A DNA stretch of 6,698 nucleotides from Chlorobiota bacterium (lineage in GTDB: Bacteria > Bacteroidota > Bacteroidia > Bacteroidales > B39-G9), in NCBI GenBank assembly GCA_030632095.1, contig DAOVJU010000189.1:1-6698 (forward strand), in the 5' to 3' direction. The position numbers and the translations under genes are program-made. The notes under the pieces were generated by a model. That model ran no database searches. It had not been told where the DNA came from and saw only the letters and a list, made by a program, of their open reading frames with translations. How positions within the stretch are numbered: position 1 is the first letter of the stretch; every line of letters starts with the position of its first letter. This document shows, one piece after another, positions 1-6,698 of this stretch.

Positions 1-2475
1 ATCTTCGGGGTCAAATGGTTTTGTTATGTATTCGTTCATTCCCATTTCAATACATTTTTTTCTTTCTTCTTCTTCGCTGATTGCAGTCATTCCTAAAATG
101 GGAATTTTATTTTTAGGAGATTTAAATTCATTTCTAATTATTTGTGTAGCTTCATAACCATCTATTTCAGGCATTAATAGGTCCATTAGTACTAAATCAT
201 ATTCTTTTACCTTAAGTTTATCTATTGCAATTTTTCCATTTTCAGCTTCGTCAATATTAATCTTGTCATTAAATAAATGTATTGTATCAGTTGCCAGGGC
301 ACGATTAATTGCATTGTCGTCTACCAATAAAATGTTCATTTTTTTAATTTCCTTTACTTTTTCAATTCTACTTTCAATTCTATCATCAATTAAACTTCCA
401 TCGCTTATTTCATATGGTAAACCAAACGTAAAAATACTGCCTCTACCTACAATGCTATTAACACTTATACTTCCATCTTGTAAGTCAATTAGTTTTTTTA
501 CTATAGATAAACCTAATCCGGTTCCCCCAAATTTCCGGGAGGTTTCATCAAATGCCTGTGAATAACTTTCAAAGATGTTTTCTAACTTGTTTTTAGGGAT
601 TCCAATTCCGGTGTCAGAAACAGTAAATTCTATGAAAGCTGTTTTACTATCTTTATTATCTAATCTTGCTCTAATATTTACCTCACCCTTATCAGTAAAT
701 TTAATAGCATTAGTTAATAAATTGGTTAATATCTGGTTTAACCTGTTGGGATCGCCAATTACAAACTCGGGTATATTATTTTGAATATCAAGTAATAGTT
801 TTATGTTCTTATCATTTGCCCTATTCTGCATTGATTCATATATGTTTTTTATTTTTCTAGAAATGTTGAATTCAACATCTTTAATTTTTAATTTACCGGC
901 TTCAATTTTTGAATAATCTAATATATCGTTTACAATAGCCAGTAAACTATTTCCTGAATTCTTGATATTCTTCAGGTATATCTTTTGTTTTATGTCAAAC
1001 TGGCTGTTTAACAGAAGATTTGTAAACCCGACGATTATGTTTACAGGGGTTCTGATTTCATGGCTGGTATTAGCAAAAAACAACTCTTTTAATTTAGTAT
1101 TCTTTAAAATTTGTTTATTGGCAGCATTTAAGTGCATTGCTTGTGATCTGATCTCTTCTTTTTGTTCTGTAAGAATTTGATTTACTTTTTTCTTTTGCAG
1201 GTAAATTCTGATAGCAATTATCAAAAATATTAAAAGTATTATTGAACCACCAATGGAAATATTTCGCTGTATGTTTTTTTGATGAATTTGATTTTCTTTC
1301 TGTTGTAATTCAATCCGTTGCAATTCAATTTCTTTTTCCTTCTTTTCTGTTTCATAAAGTGTTTGCAATTCTGCAATTTGCCTGGAGCTTTCTTCATTGT
1401 ATATGCTATCTTTATATATCATAGCCTTCTTATAGTTTTCATGAGCTTTGGCAATATCTCCAATTTTCTCGTACGTTTTCGAAAGCTGTTCATAACCATC
1501 CTTTATAAGTCTTTTTGTCTTTAATTGAAGTGCATAATTTAATCCGGTTTGCAATTCTCTTAAAGACTGATTATAGTTTCCCATATCTGCGTATACTTCG
1601 CCAAGATATATCCTGCTGCGGGCTATGTACCTTTTATCTCCATCTTCTTCATCTACCTTAATGGCTTTTTTGTAATATTCTAATGACTTTTGATATTCAC
1701 CAATAGTTCTGTGAAGTTTACCTAAATCGCTATAACATATGGCAATTCCTTTATGATTATTTATTTTCTGATTAACTTCTAATGATTTATTATAATATTC
1801 TATAGCTTTTTCATAGTCAGATTTCAATTCATATATCCAGGCAATAGAGTTTAAGTTTATTGCAACACCAATCATGTTATTTCTTAATTGAGCTATTTTC
1901 ATAGCTTTTTCATAATAGGGGAGGGCATCATCGTAATTGTCTTGATAAGTGTATATAATACCAATACTATTACATGCATATGAAATATTTTTTGTATTGT
2001 TTATTTCTTCTGCAAGTTTTAAAGCTATTAAATGATATTTTAATGCCATGTTATCTTCAGCCTTTCGCCGGTATGTAATGCCAATGTTGTTATTTATACC
2101 GGCTAAGATATGTTTATCGTTGATTTTTTTTGCAATTTCAAGCGCCTGGAAATGAGCATCTAGTGAAGCATCAAATTTACCTTGTTTTCTTAATAACCTC
2201 CCTTTGTTATCCAGTGAGATTGCCAGTTTTCTATCACTTTTTATTTCTTTTGATAATTGAATGGCATTTTCAATGAAGATATTAGCTGAATCATAATTTT
2301 CATTTCGGGCGAAAATATTTACCAGTTTAATATTAGCATCTATCTTATTTGTATCAATAGCAGATGTGTTGATAATATTGAACAAACTGTCTTTATTCGA
2401 TTGTGAAAAAGACATTTCTGAACCTGTTATTATCAGAAGTAGAAGAATGAATAAAGTTTTTAATATATTTTTCAT
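1..2475 (-). CDS. TPR-containing hybrid histidine kinase with C-terminal receiver domain (3' end cut by window edge)
   Basis: Inner-membrane sensor kinase predicted to autophosphorylate on His and pass phosphate to its own receiver Asp. I read 825 uninterrupted codons from ATG 2475. The start is fixed by an in-frame TGA at 2499-2497, with no other ATG between. Residues 1-25 are a signal peptide. Residues 48-361 hold about eight TPR units spaced exactly 40 residues apart (aligned positions 130, 170, 210, 250, 290, 330). Residues 362-402 are a charged coiled coil and 405-426 a membrane helix, so the TPRs should be periplasmic. The DHp domain has the H-box SHEIRTP with His472. The HATPase has an N-box (Asn589), G1 DTGIGIP (621-627) and G2 GGTGLGL (650-656). 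The receiver (from about 715) has Asp719/Asp720, phospho-acceptor Asp765, Thr797 and Lys819, all canonical. Compared with the related receiver at the right edge, only about 12 residues are missing. There is no DNA-binding domain before the cut. The ligand is unknown. Confidence 0.95.
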   Translation of the reverse strand, partial: MKNILKTLFILLLLIITGSEMSFSQSNKDSLFNIINTSAIDTNKIDANIKLVNIFARNENYDSANIFIENAIQLSKEIKSDRKLAISLDNKGRLLRKQGKFDASLDAHFQALEIAKKINDKHILAGINNNIGITYRRKAEDNMALKYHLIALKLAEEINNTKNISYACNSIGIIYTYQDNYDDALPYYEKAMKIAQLRNNMIGVAINLNSIAWIYELKSDYEKAIEYYNKSLEVNQKINNHKGIAICYSDLGKLHRTIGEYQKSLEYYKKAIKVDEEDGDKRYIARSRIYLGEVYADMGNYNQSLRELQTGLNYALQLKTKRLIKDGYEQLSKTYEKIGDIAKAHENYKKAMIYKDSIYNEESSRQIAELQTLYETEKKEKEIELQRIELQQKENQIHQKNIQRNISIGGSIILLIFLIIAIRIYLQKKKVNQILTEQKEEIRSQAMHLNAANKQILKNTKLKELFFANTSHEIRTPVNIIVGFTNLLLNSQFDIKQKIYLKNIKNSGNSLLAIVNDILDYSKIEAGKLKIKDVEFNISRKIKNIYESMQNRANDKNIKLLLDIQNNIPEFVIGDPNRLNQILTNLLTNAIKFTDKGEVNIRARLDNKDSKTAFIEFTVSDTGIGIPKNKLENIFESYSQAFDETSRKFGGTGLGLSIVKKLIDLQDGSISVNSIVGRGSIFTFGLPYEISDGSLIDDRIESRIEKVKEIKKMNILLVDDNAINRALATDTIHLFNDKINIDEAENGKIAIDKLKVKEYDLVLMDLLMPEIDGYEATQIIRNEFKSPKNKIPILGMTAISEEEERKKCIEMGMNEYITKPFDPED

Positions 2476-2585
2476 TATGATTTTAAAACTACCTGATCAA
2501 TATATTTTAAAATTCTTATTTCAGAATATTATACTTTAATATATACGAAAGACTATCATTAAAGATACATAAAAAGTAAAAATCA

Positions 2586-5500
2586 TTAAATTCTAAATCC
2601 TACAACTGTAATGTCATCAACTTGCTCACGATTTACTTTCCACTGTAATAAGTTTTTCTTTAGAATTTCATTTTGTTCTGATAATGATTTTTGGTGAATT
2701 TCAGATAACAACTTTTTAAATCTTGAACTTGTAAATCTAACGTCATCATCACTTCCAAACTGGTCAATATATCCATCAGAAAACAAATAGAAACAATCAT
2801 TTTTTTCAATCTTGATTTCGTGGTTGGTAAAACTCTCTTTTTCATCGATATAAATTCCAATTGGCATTTTATCACCTTTAATGATTGTAAGTTCATTGTT
2901 TCGATACATATAAAGCGGATTAAAAGCCCCGGCAAATTGCATTTGCATTTTATCATAATCAATAGCGCAAAGGGCAATATCCATACCATCATCAGTTTCA
3001 CCTTCTTTACCCTGTTGATGTAAGGAATTCTTAATTTGTTTACGCAATTCATTTAATACCTCACTTGCAGATGTTATGTCCTTATATCTGATTATTTCAT
3101 TCAAAAATGCAATGCCTAACATACTCATAAATGCACCTGGAATTCCATGCCCTGTACAATCAGCTACAGCAATAATTGTATAGTTAGAAACTTTTTTAAT
3201 CCAATAGAAATCGCCGCTGACAATATCTCGTGGAATATTGATAATAAAGTAATTTTTGAAATATTGTTCAAATAATTCTTCAGGAGGGAATAAGGCATTT
3301 TGAATTCTTTTGGCATATATAATACTATCAGTTATTTCTTTGTTTTGTCTTAATAAAATATTTTTTTGTTTTTTTATTGCATCTTTTTGTTGTTCTATTT
3401 CATTTGTTCGTTCTATAACTTTCCGGTTTAATATTTTTTTATCTTTTTTCAGTTTTCTTTCTCTCAATCGTATATATACAATAATTAGAATAAGCACTGT
3501 TATTATTTCAAGAATAATGAACCATGCAGTATTCCAAAACGGCGGGTTGACAATAATATTTATTGAGGTTAATGAATCATATAAAATTCCATCGCTGTTA
3601 GTTGCTTTTATTTGAAAATTATAATTACCGGAAGGAAGATTTGTGTATGATACAAAACGCCTTTTGTCAACAAAGTTCCAATTTTCTTCAAAGCCTTCCA
3701 TTTTGTATGCATATTTATTGTTTTTCGGGTTTGAATAGTCTAAAGAAGCAAATTCAAAAGAAATGACCTTATGTTTATAAGTAAGTTCTAGTTTATTTGT
3801 TTCATAAATTGGCTTGTTAAGAATGATATGCCCTTTATATTCTTTACCAATCATAACACTCTCGTTAAATATTTGAAAATCGGTTATTACAACAGGTGGT
3901 TTAAAAAGATTATCGGAGATGCTGTCAGGATAAAACATATTAAATCCGTTTATTCCACCAAATAGCATTTCTCCGGTAGAAAGTTTAAGACTGGCCCCCC
4001 AAAAGAATTGGTCATTCTGTAAGCCATCGCTTTCAAAATAATTTCGAAACATAACGGTTTTTATATTGAACTTTGATAAGCCTTTGTTGGTGCTGAGCCA
4101 TAAATTATTAATATCATCCTGAAGAATTCCATATATTGAATTGTTTGGGAGGCCGTCTTTTTCGGTATAATAAACAAAATGATAAGATTCTTTGCCGGAA
4201 GTGCCGTATTCAATGACCATTTTATTTAAGCCTCCCCCGTAAGTACCAATCCATAATTCATTGTTATTTGATAATATTGATATAACTCTATTGTCGCTCA
4301 GGCTATTAATATTATCAGGCTCGTGTATTAGCCTTGTAAACCGGAATGTATTATTTTCAGAAGTTATGGTCTTATTGAGAGATAACCTGTTTAAACCGTT
4401 CCATGTTCCAACCCATAAATTATGTTGTTTATCTTCTACGATACAATGTGTTTGAATACGATTATCGCTTATACTTTCATTATTATCCGGGTCATGATAT
4501 AAAAGGATAAATTCATCATTATTCCTGTTTAATATATTTAAGCCCGCTTCAGTTCCGATCCAAAAATTGCCAAATGAATCTTCATAAATATGTTGTACGG
4601 TATTGCTGCCTATACTTAAAGGATTGTCAGGATAGTGCTGATATTGCTTCATTTCATTCCAGTTAAACTCACTGTTTTTATTATTTGTATTAATTGGAGG
4701 TACCCGGAACAGGCCTTTTTGCCAGGTCCCTATCCATAATTCATTTCTTTTGTCAATTAATACGGAAGTTACTCCATCCTGGAAATCATAATGTGTGAAT
4801 TGCTTATTAGTAATATCAAATTTATTTAATCCGCGTAATGTTCCTATCCATATTATTCCGTTATTATCTTCATATAAATAGCGTACAACATTATAATCCA
4901 GGCTGTTCGCATTATTTGGATCATGTTTAATGTGCAGGAATTGTTTTTGATCCGTGTTGTATTTATTTAAACCACCTTCTGCTGTTCCTAACCAGATAAT
5001 ACCAGATTTATCCTTAATCAGAGAAAAAATAACATTAGCGCTTAAACTTCTCTCATCAGATTCGCTATGGTAATATCGTGAAAAATTTTCAGATTCAGAG
5101 TTAAAAATATTTAAACCATTGGCTGTACCAATCCATATTTCATTAAACTGGTTTATTAGAATACCTGATACAGACCGGTTACTTAAACTATTTGCATCAT
5201 GCAAATCAGGTTGGTACCGGGTAAATACCTTATTGACAGGGCTGAATTTATTTAACCCCTGGTTAGTTCCAATCCAAAGAAAACCATTATTATCTTCAGC
5301 TATTGAAATAATAGTATTGCTACTAATACTATTCGGATTGTCAGGATCGTGTAAATAATGACTGAATATTTTAGTTTTTTTGTCAAATTTGTTAAGTCCC
5401 CCGTTATTGGTACCTATCCATAAAACATTTTGTTTATCTTCAAAAATTGTCAGTATTTGATTGTCACTAATGCTATTAGTATCTGATTTATCATGTATAT

Positions 5501-6005
5501 AGCAGGTAAAATGACCTTTAATTTTATCAAACTTATTTAATCCATGGTCAGTAGCCAGCCATAAATCCCCTTCGTTATCTTCATTAACCTGGTTTATACG
5601 ATTATCACTAATACTATATTTATTCTTTAAATCATGCTTGTGATGAATAAATATATCATTTTTCCTGTCAAATTTATCTAATCCGCCTACATTGGTACCA
5701 ATCCATAATTGTTTGTCTTCATCTTCAATAACAGAATAAATAAAATTGTCGGCAATTGACAGAGTATCAAGAATATTGTGCCTGTATATTTTAAATTCGT
5801 AACCATCATACCTATTTAATCCATCTTCGGTGCCTATCCAGATAAAACCATAACTATCTTGTAAAATACAGTGGATTGTATTATGCGAAAGGCCTTGTTT
5901 AGTAGAAATATGATCGAATTTTATGTCCTTAGATTGTCCATATATTATACAATGAAAATTGAAAAAGAGAAAAGTTATGAATAATATAATTTTTTGGTTT
6001 TGCAT
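2586..6005 (-). CDS. Propeller/Y_Y_Y sensor fused to a SpoIIE-family (PP2C-type) serine/threonine phosphatase
   Basis: Predicted one-pass membrane receptor whose cytoplasmic output dephosphorylates Ser/Thr on a partner protein; in known SpoIIE/RsbU systems this is a STAS anti-anti-sigma factor. It has 1139 residues. ATG 6005 is fixed by an in-frame TAA at 6011-6009. Residues 1-24 are a signal peptide. Residues 28-694 carry 13 propeller motifs of the W-[IVL]-[GSA]-T type (Trp at 56, 101, 149, 196, 244, 291, 338, 386, 424, 482, 531, 585, 636) plus a degenerate 14th near 681-692. This fits two seven-bladed propellers, as in Bacteroides hybrid two-component sensors. The Y_Y_Y domain spans about 710-818 (YAYKMEGFEENW at 765-776). 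A membrane helix lies at 826-846 and a coiled coil at 847-895. The phosphatase starts at AKRIQNALFPP (898-908) and keeps Asp932 (SGDFYW), Asp949 (DCTGHG), Asp1005/1006/1009 (DDGMD), Asp1077 (SDGYID) and Asp1130/1131 (DDITVV), so it looks active. There is no kinase, receiver or AraC domain. Ligand and target are unknown. Confidence 0.96.
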   Translation of the reverse strand: MQNQKIILFITFLFFNFHCIIYGQSKDIKFDHISTKQGLSHNTIHCILQDSYGFIWIGTEDGLNRYDGYEFKIYRHNILDTLSIADNFIYSVIEDEDKQLWIGTNVGGLDKFDRKNDIFIHHKHDLKNKYSISDNRINQVNEDNEGDLWLATDHGLNKFDKIKGHFTCYIHDKSDTNSISDNQILTIFEDKQNVLWIGTNNGGLNKFDKKTKIFSHYLHDPDNPNSISSNTIISIAEDNNGFLWIGTNQGLNKFSPVNKVFTRYQPDLHDANSLSNRSVSGILINQFNEIWIGTANGLNIFNSESENFSRYYHSESDERSLSANVIFSLIKDKSGIIWLGTAEGGLNKYNTDQKQFLHIKHDPNNANSLDYNVVRYLYEDNNGIIWIGTLRGLNKFDITNKQFTHYDFQDGVTSVLIDKRNELWIGTWQKGLFRVPPINTNNKNSEFNWNEMKQYQHYPDNPLSIGSNTVQHIYEDSFGNFWIGTEAGLNILNRNNDEFILLYHDPDNNESISDNRIQTHCIVEDKQHNLWVGTWNGLNRLSLNKTITSENNTFRFTRLIHEPDNINSLSDNRVISILSNNNELWIGTYGGGLNKMVIEYGTSGKESYHFVYYTEKDGLPNNSIYGILQDDINNLWLSTNKGLSKFNIKTVMFRNYFESDGLQNDQFFWGASLKLSTGEMLFGGINGFNMFYPDSISDNLFKPPVVITDFQIFNESVMIGKEYKGHIILNKPIYETNKLELTYKHKVISFEFASLDYSNPKNNKYAYKMEGFEENWNFVDKRRFVSYTNLPSGNYNFQIKATNSDGILYDSLTSINIIVNPPFWNTAWFIILEIITVLILIIVYIRLRERKLKKDKKILNRKVIERTNEIEQQKDAIKKQKNILLRQNKEITDSIIYAKRIQNALFPPEELFEQYFKNYFIINIPRDIVSGDFYWIKKVSNYTIIAVADCTGHGIPGAFMSMLGIAFLNEIIRYKDITSASEVLNELRKQIKNSLHQQGKEGETDDGMDIALCAIDYDKMQMQFAGAFNPLYMYRNNELTIIKGDKMPIGIYIDEKESFTNHEIKIEKNDCFYLFSDGYIDQFGSDDDVRFTSSRFKKLLSEIHQKSLSEQNEILKKNLLQWKVNREQVDDITVVGFRI

Positions 6006-6031
6006 TATTTATGTGCTATTAAATAAGGTTT

Positions 6032-6060
6032 CAAAACTTTAATAATAGAGTCCAGTTCAA
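6032..6060 (-). promoter_or_regulatory. Candidate Bacteroidota-type promoter for the propeller-phosphatase gene
   Basis: On the minus strand a TTG (6060-6058) is followed, after 18 bases, by AAGTTTTG (6039-6032). The Bacteroidota housekeeping consensus is TTG about 19 bases before TAnnTTTG, so the -7 element matches at five of six fixed positions, with A in place of the first T. Transcription would start near 6026, giving a leader of about 20 bases before the ATG at 6005. Such short leaders without a Shine-Dalgarno are common in this phylum. In AT-rich DNA a match this good can occur by chance, so this is only a candidate. Confidence 0.35.
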
Positions 6061-6093
6061 AAAGACATTTATCTAAAATAATCGAAAAAAGCT

Positions 6094-6142
6094 GCCACAG
6101 ATTACACTGATTTAATTTTGAAAAAATCTGTGAATCTGTGGC
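6094..6142. repeat. Long imperfect palindrome with CACAGATT arms; possible dispersed repeat and terminator
   Basis: The left arm 6094-6113 (gccacagattacactgattt) pairs with the right arm 6124-6142 (aaatctgtgaatctgtggc), with one bulged base and one mismatch, around a 10-base loop. Both arms contain the internal repeat (C)ACAGATT / (C)ACTGATT. On the minus strand the stem is followed three bases later by six T residues (6090-6085), so it could terminate transcription of the upstream receiver protein, although it lies about 250 bases past that stop. The plus-strand side is also T-rich. From memory, palindromes with this CACAGATT theme recur in intergenic regions of Bacteroidota and other environmental genomes; that could not be verified here. 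Confidence 0.7.
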
Positions 6143-6260
6143 TTTATTTAGTTTTTACGACTTTTCGTAGTGGGTTCATAATATAGTTTATATAATACTG
6201 ATTTATGACTAATATAAATATACAAAATTATGGTTACTATAACCAGGTTCTTTTAAAATA

Positions 6261-6298
6261 TGAAATTATTGATTAGTTAAGCCACTGCCATAATTTCA
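6261..6298. repeat. Perfect 9-bp inverted repeat with 20-base loop
   Basis: TGAAATTAT at 6261-6269 is exactly complementary to ATAATTTCA at 6290-6298, with loop 6270-6289. The stem has only two G:C pairs and no strong T-run follows on the minus strand, so it is a poor terminator. It could be an operator-like site or a chance palindrome in AT-rich DNA. No regulator is known for it. Confidence 0.35.
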
Positions 6299-6350
6299 AA
6301 ACACATAATAGCGCAAGCATCCGCTATTTGATTTTTTAATAAAGGCACAA

Positions 6351-6395
6351 GGACACTTGCGCCAAGGTTAGGCGTGGACACTGCGCCAGGTTAGG
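6351..6395. repeat. Imperfect 25-base tandem repeat at the 3' end of the upstream gene
   Basis: Copy 1 at 6351-6372 (ggacacttgcgccaaggtta plus gg) and copy 2 at 6376-6395 (ggacactgcgccaggttagg) differ by two single-base indels. Copy 2 overlaps the stop codon (6393-6391) and part of the last codon of the receiver protein. The unit is GC-richer than its surroundings and contains small GCGCC/GGCG complementarity. In addition, GCGCAAG at 6311-6317 is the exact reverse complement of CTTGCGC at 6356-6362, so the unit may belong to a larger, eroded inverted-repeat element. Confidence 0.6.
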
Positions 6396-6698
6396 TATTT
6401 TTAGTTAGATTATAAATTTTCTCAAACAAGTCATCCGGATTAAAAGGTTTGGCAATATATTCATTCATGCCAACTGAAAGGCATTTTTCCCTTTCGTCTT
6501 CAGCTGCATTTGCCGTCATTCCGAGAATTGGAATTTCATTAGAAGGAAAATTAAGTTTTTCTCTTATTGTTTTTGTTGCTTCATATCCATCCATTTCAGG
6601 CATAATTAAATCCATAAGAACCAAATCAAAGTTTTTATTCTCAAGTTTTTCAATTGCTTGTGCACCATTTTCGGCTTCTTCTATGGAAATTTTATCAT
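6391..6698 (-). CDS. C-terminal receiver domain of a response-regulator or hybrid histidine kinase (5' end outside window)
   Basis: About 102 codons are open from the right edge to TAA 6393-6391. The fragment begins inside a CheY-like receiver, just after the region of the acidic pair, and reads DKISIEEAENG. The phospho-acceptor Asp is in VLMDLIMPEMDG (codon 6612-6610), followed by GMTA with the conserved Thr, the EYIAKPF Lys, and the final helix ending KNT. The true start is upstream of the window; the TTG at 6624 is internal to the domain and not a real start. About 58 of 89 aligned residues match the receiver of the kinase at 1-2475, including the unusual IPILGMTA and GMNEYI stretches, so it is probably the tail of a paralogous hybrid kinase. 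A stand-alone response regulator cannot be excluded. No output domain follows the receiver. Confidence 0.9.
   Translation of the reverse strand, partial: DKISIEEAENGAQAIEKLENKNFDLVLMDLIMPEMDGYEATKTIREKLNFPSNEIPILGMTANAAEDEREKCLSVGMNEYIAKPFNPDDLFEKIYNLTKNT

Larger units (their letters stand above)
6006..6390. other. 385-base intergenic region without a gene
   Basis: No credible coding frame was found on either strand. On the minus strand it separates the upstream receiver-protein stop (6391) from the start of the propeller-phosphatase (6005). Read in that direction it holds an imperfect tandem repeat (6395-6351), a 9-bp inverted repeat (6298-6261), a small TACGA/TCGTA stem with a 4-base loop (6169-6156), a long hairpin (6142-6094) followed by a T-run, and a possible promoter (6060-6032). 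The repeats, plus a patch near 6311-6390 richer in G+C than its surroundings, suggest that several small repeat elements accumulated here. The size and content suggest the two flanking genes are separate transcription units, which is inference. Confidence 0.7.

Noticed and set aside
263..1524. Several plus-strand open frames of 60-100 codons
   Set aside because: They lie antisense to the continuous kinase frame, are rich in Leu/Ile/Phe/Ser as expected from reversed AT-rich coding DNA, and show no recognisable domain.
2500..2545. Hairpin (ATTCT/AGAAT) between the phosphatase and kinase genes as a terminator
   Set aside because: The stem is only 5 bp and AT-only apart from one C:G pair, so it is expected by chance here; no firm promoter was found in this 110-base gap either.
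2660..3052. Minus-strand 130-codon frame inside the phosphatase domain
   Set aside because: It is a shifted-frame shadow of the SpoIIE domain, whose own frame carries all the catalytic motifs.
5940..6005. Lipoprotein signal around Cys19 of the propeller-phosphatase
   Set aside because: The residues before the Cys (NFH) do not fit a lipobox, and an ordinary signal peptide followed by a later membrane helix explains the topology.
2586..6005. Classical HTCS (propeller, kinase, receiver, AraC in one chain)
   Set aside because: No H-box, HATPase, receiver or helix-turn-helix is present after the membrane helix; the C-terminus is a PP2C/SpoIIE phosphatase.
6391..6624. A small 77-residue receiver protein starting at TTG 6624
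   Set aside because: The frame stays open to the window edge and already encodes receiver sequence upstream (DKISIEEAENG), so the TTG is internal.

Overview
The window is AT-rich and every gene lies on the minus strand. Codon use, Met starts without a clear Shine-Dalgarno, and above all the protein architectures (two-component regulator propeller plus Y_Y_Y sensor, TPR hybrid histidine kinases) point to the phylum Bacteroidota. Species cannot be named from this sequence. No mobile-element gene, RNA gene or CRISPR array was seen.

Layout in transcription order (right to left): (1) 6698-6391 holds the last ~100 residues of a protein ending in a CheY-like receiver domain, probably the tail of a hybrid histidine kinase whose start lies outside the window. 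(2) 6390-6006 is a 385-base gap. It contains an imperfect 25-base tandem repeat touching the upstream stop codon, an AT-rich 9-bp inverted repeat, a long hairpin with 'CACAGATT' arms (possible terminator or dispersed repeat), and a weak Bacteroidota-type promoter candidate. (3) 6005-2586 encodes a complete 1139-residue transmembrane sensor: signal peptide, about 14 propeller blades, Y_Y_Y domain, one membrane helix, coiled coil, and a SpoIIE/PP2C-type phosphatase with intact metal-binding aspartates. (4) After a 110-base gap, 2475-1 encodes a hybrid histidine kinase with a signal peptide, about eight TPR units with an exact 40-residue period, a coiled coil, a membrane helix, DHp/HATPase domains and a receiver. 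It runs off the left edge, probably only about 12 residues before its end.

The genes form a signalling cluster: a sensor phosphatase sits between two proteins whose receiver domains are about 65% identical. The likely logic is two periplasm-facing sensors using different chemistries (His-Asp phosphorelay and Ser/Thr dephosphorylation). No substrate for either output (STAS anti-anti-sigma protein, anti-sigma kinase, Hpt protein or DNA-binding regulator) is visible in the window. A functional link between the genes is therefore inference from position. The individual architectures are known types; the specific arrangement is the most interesting aspect.
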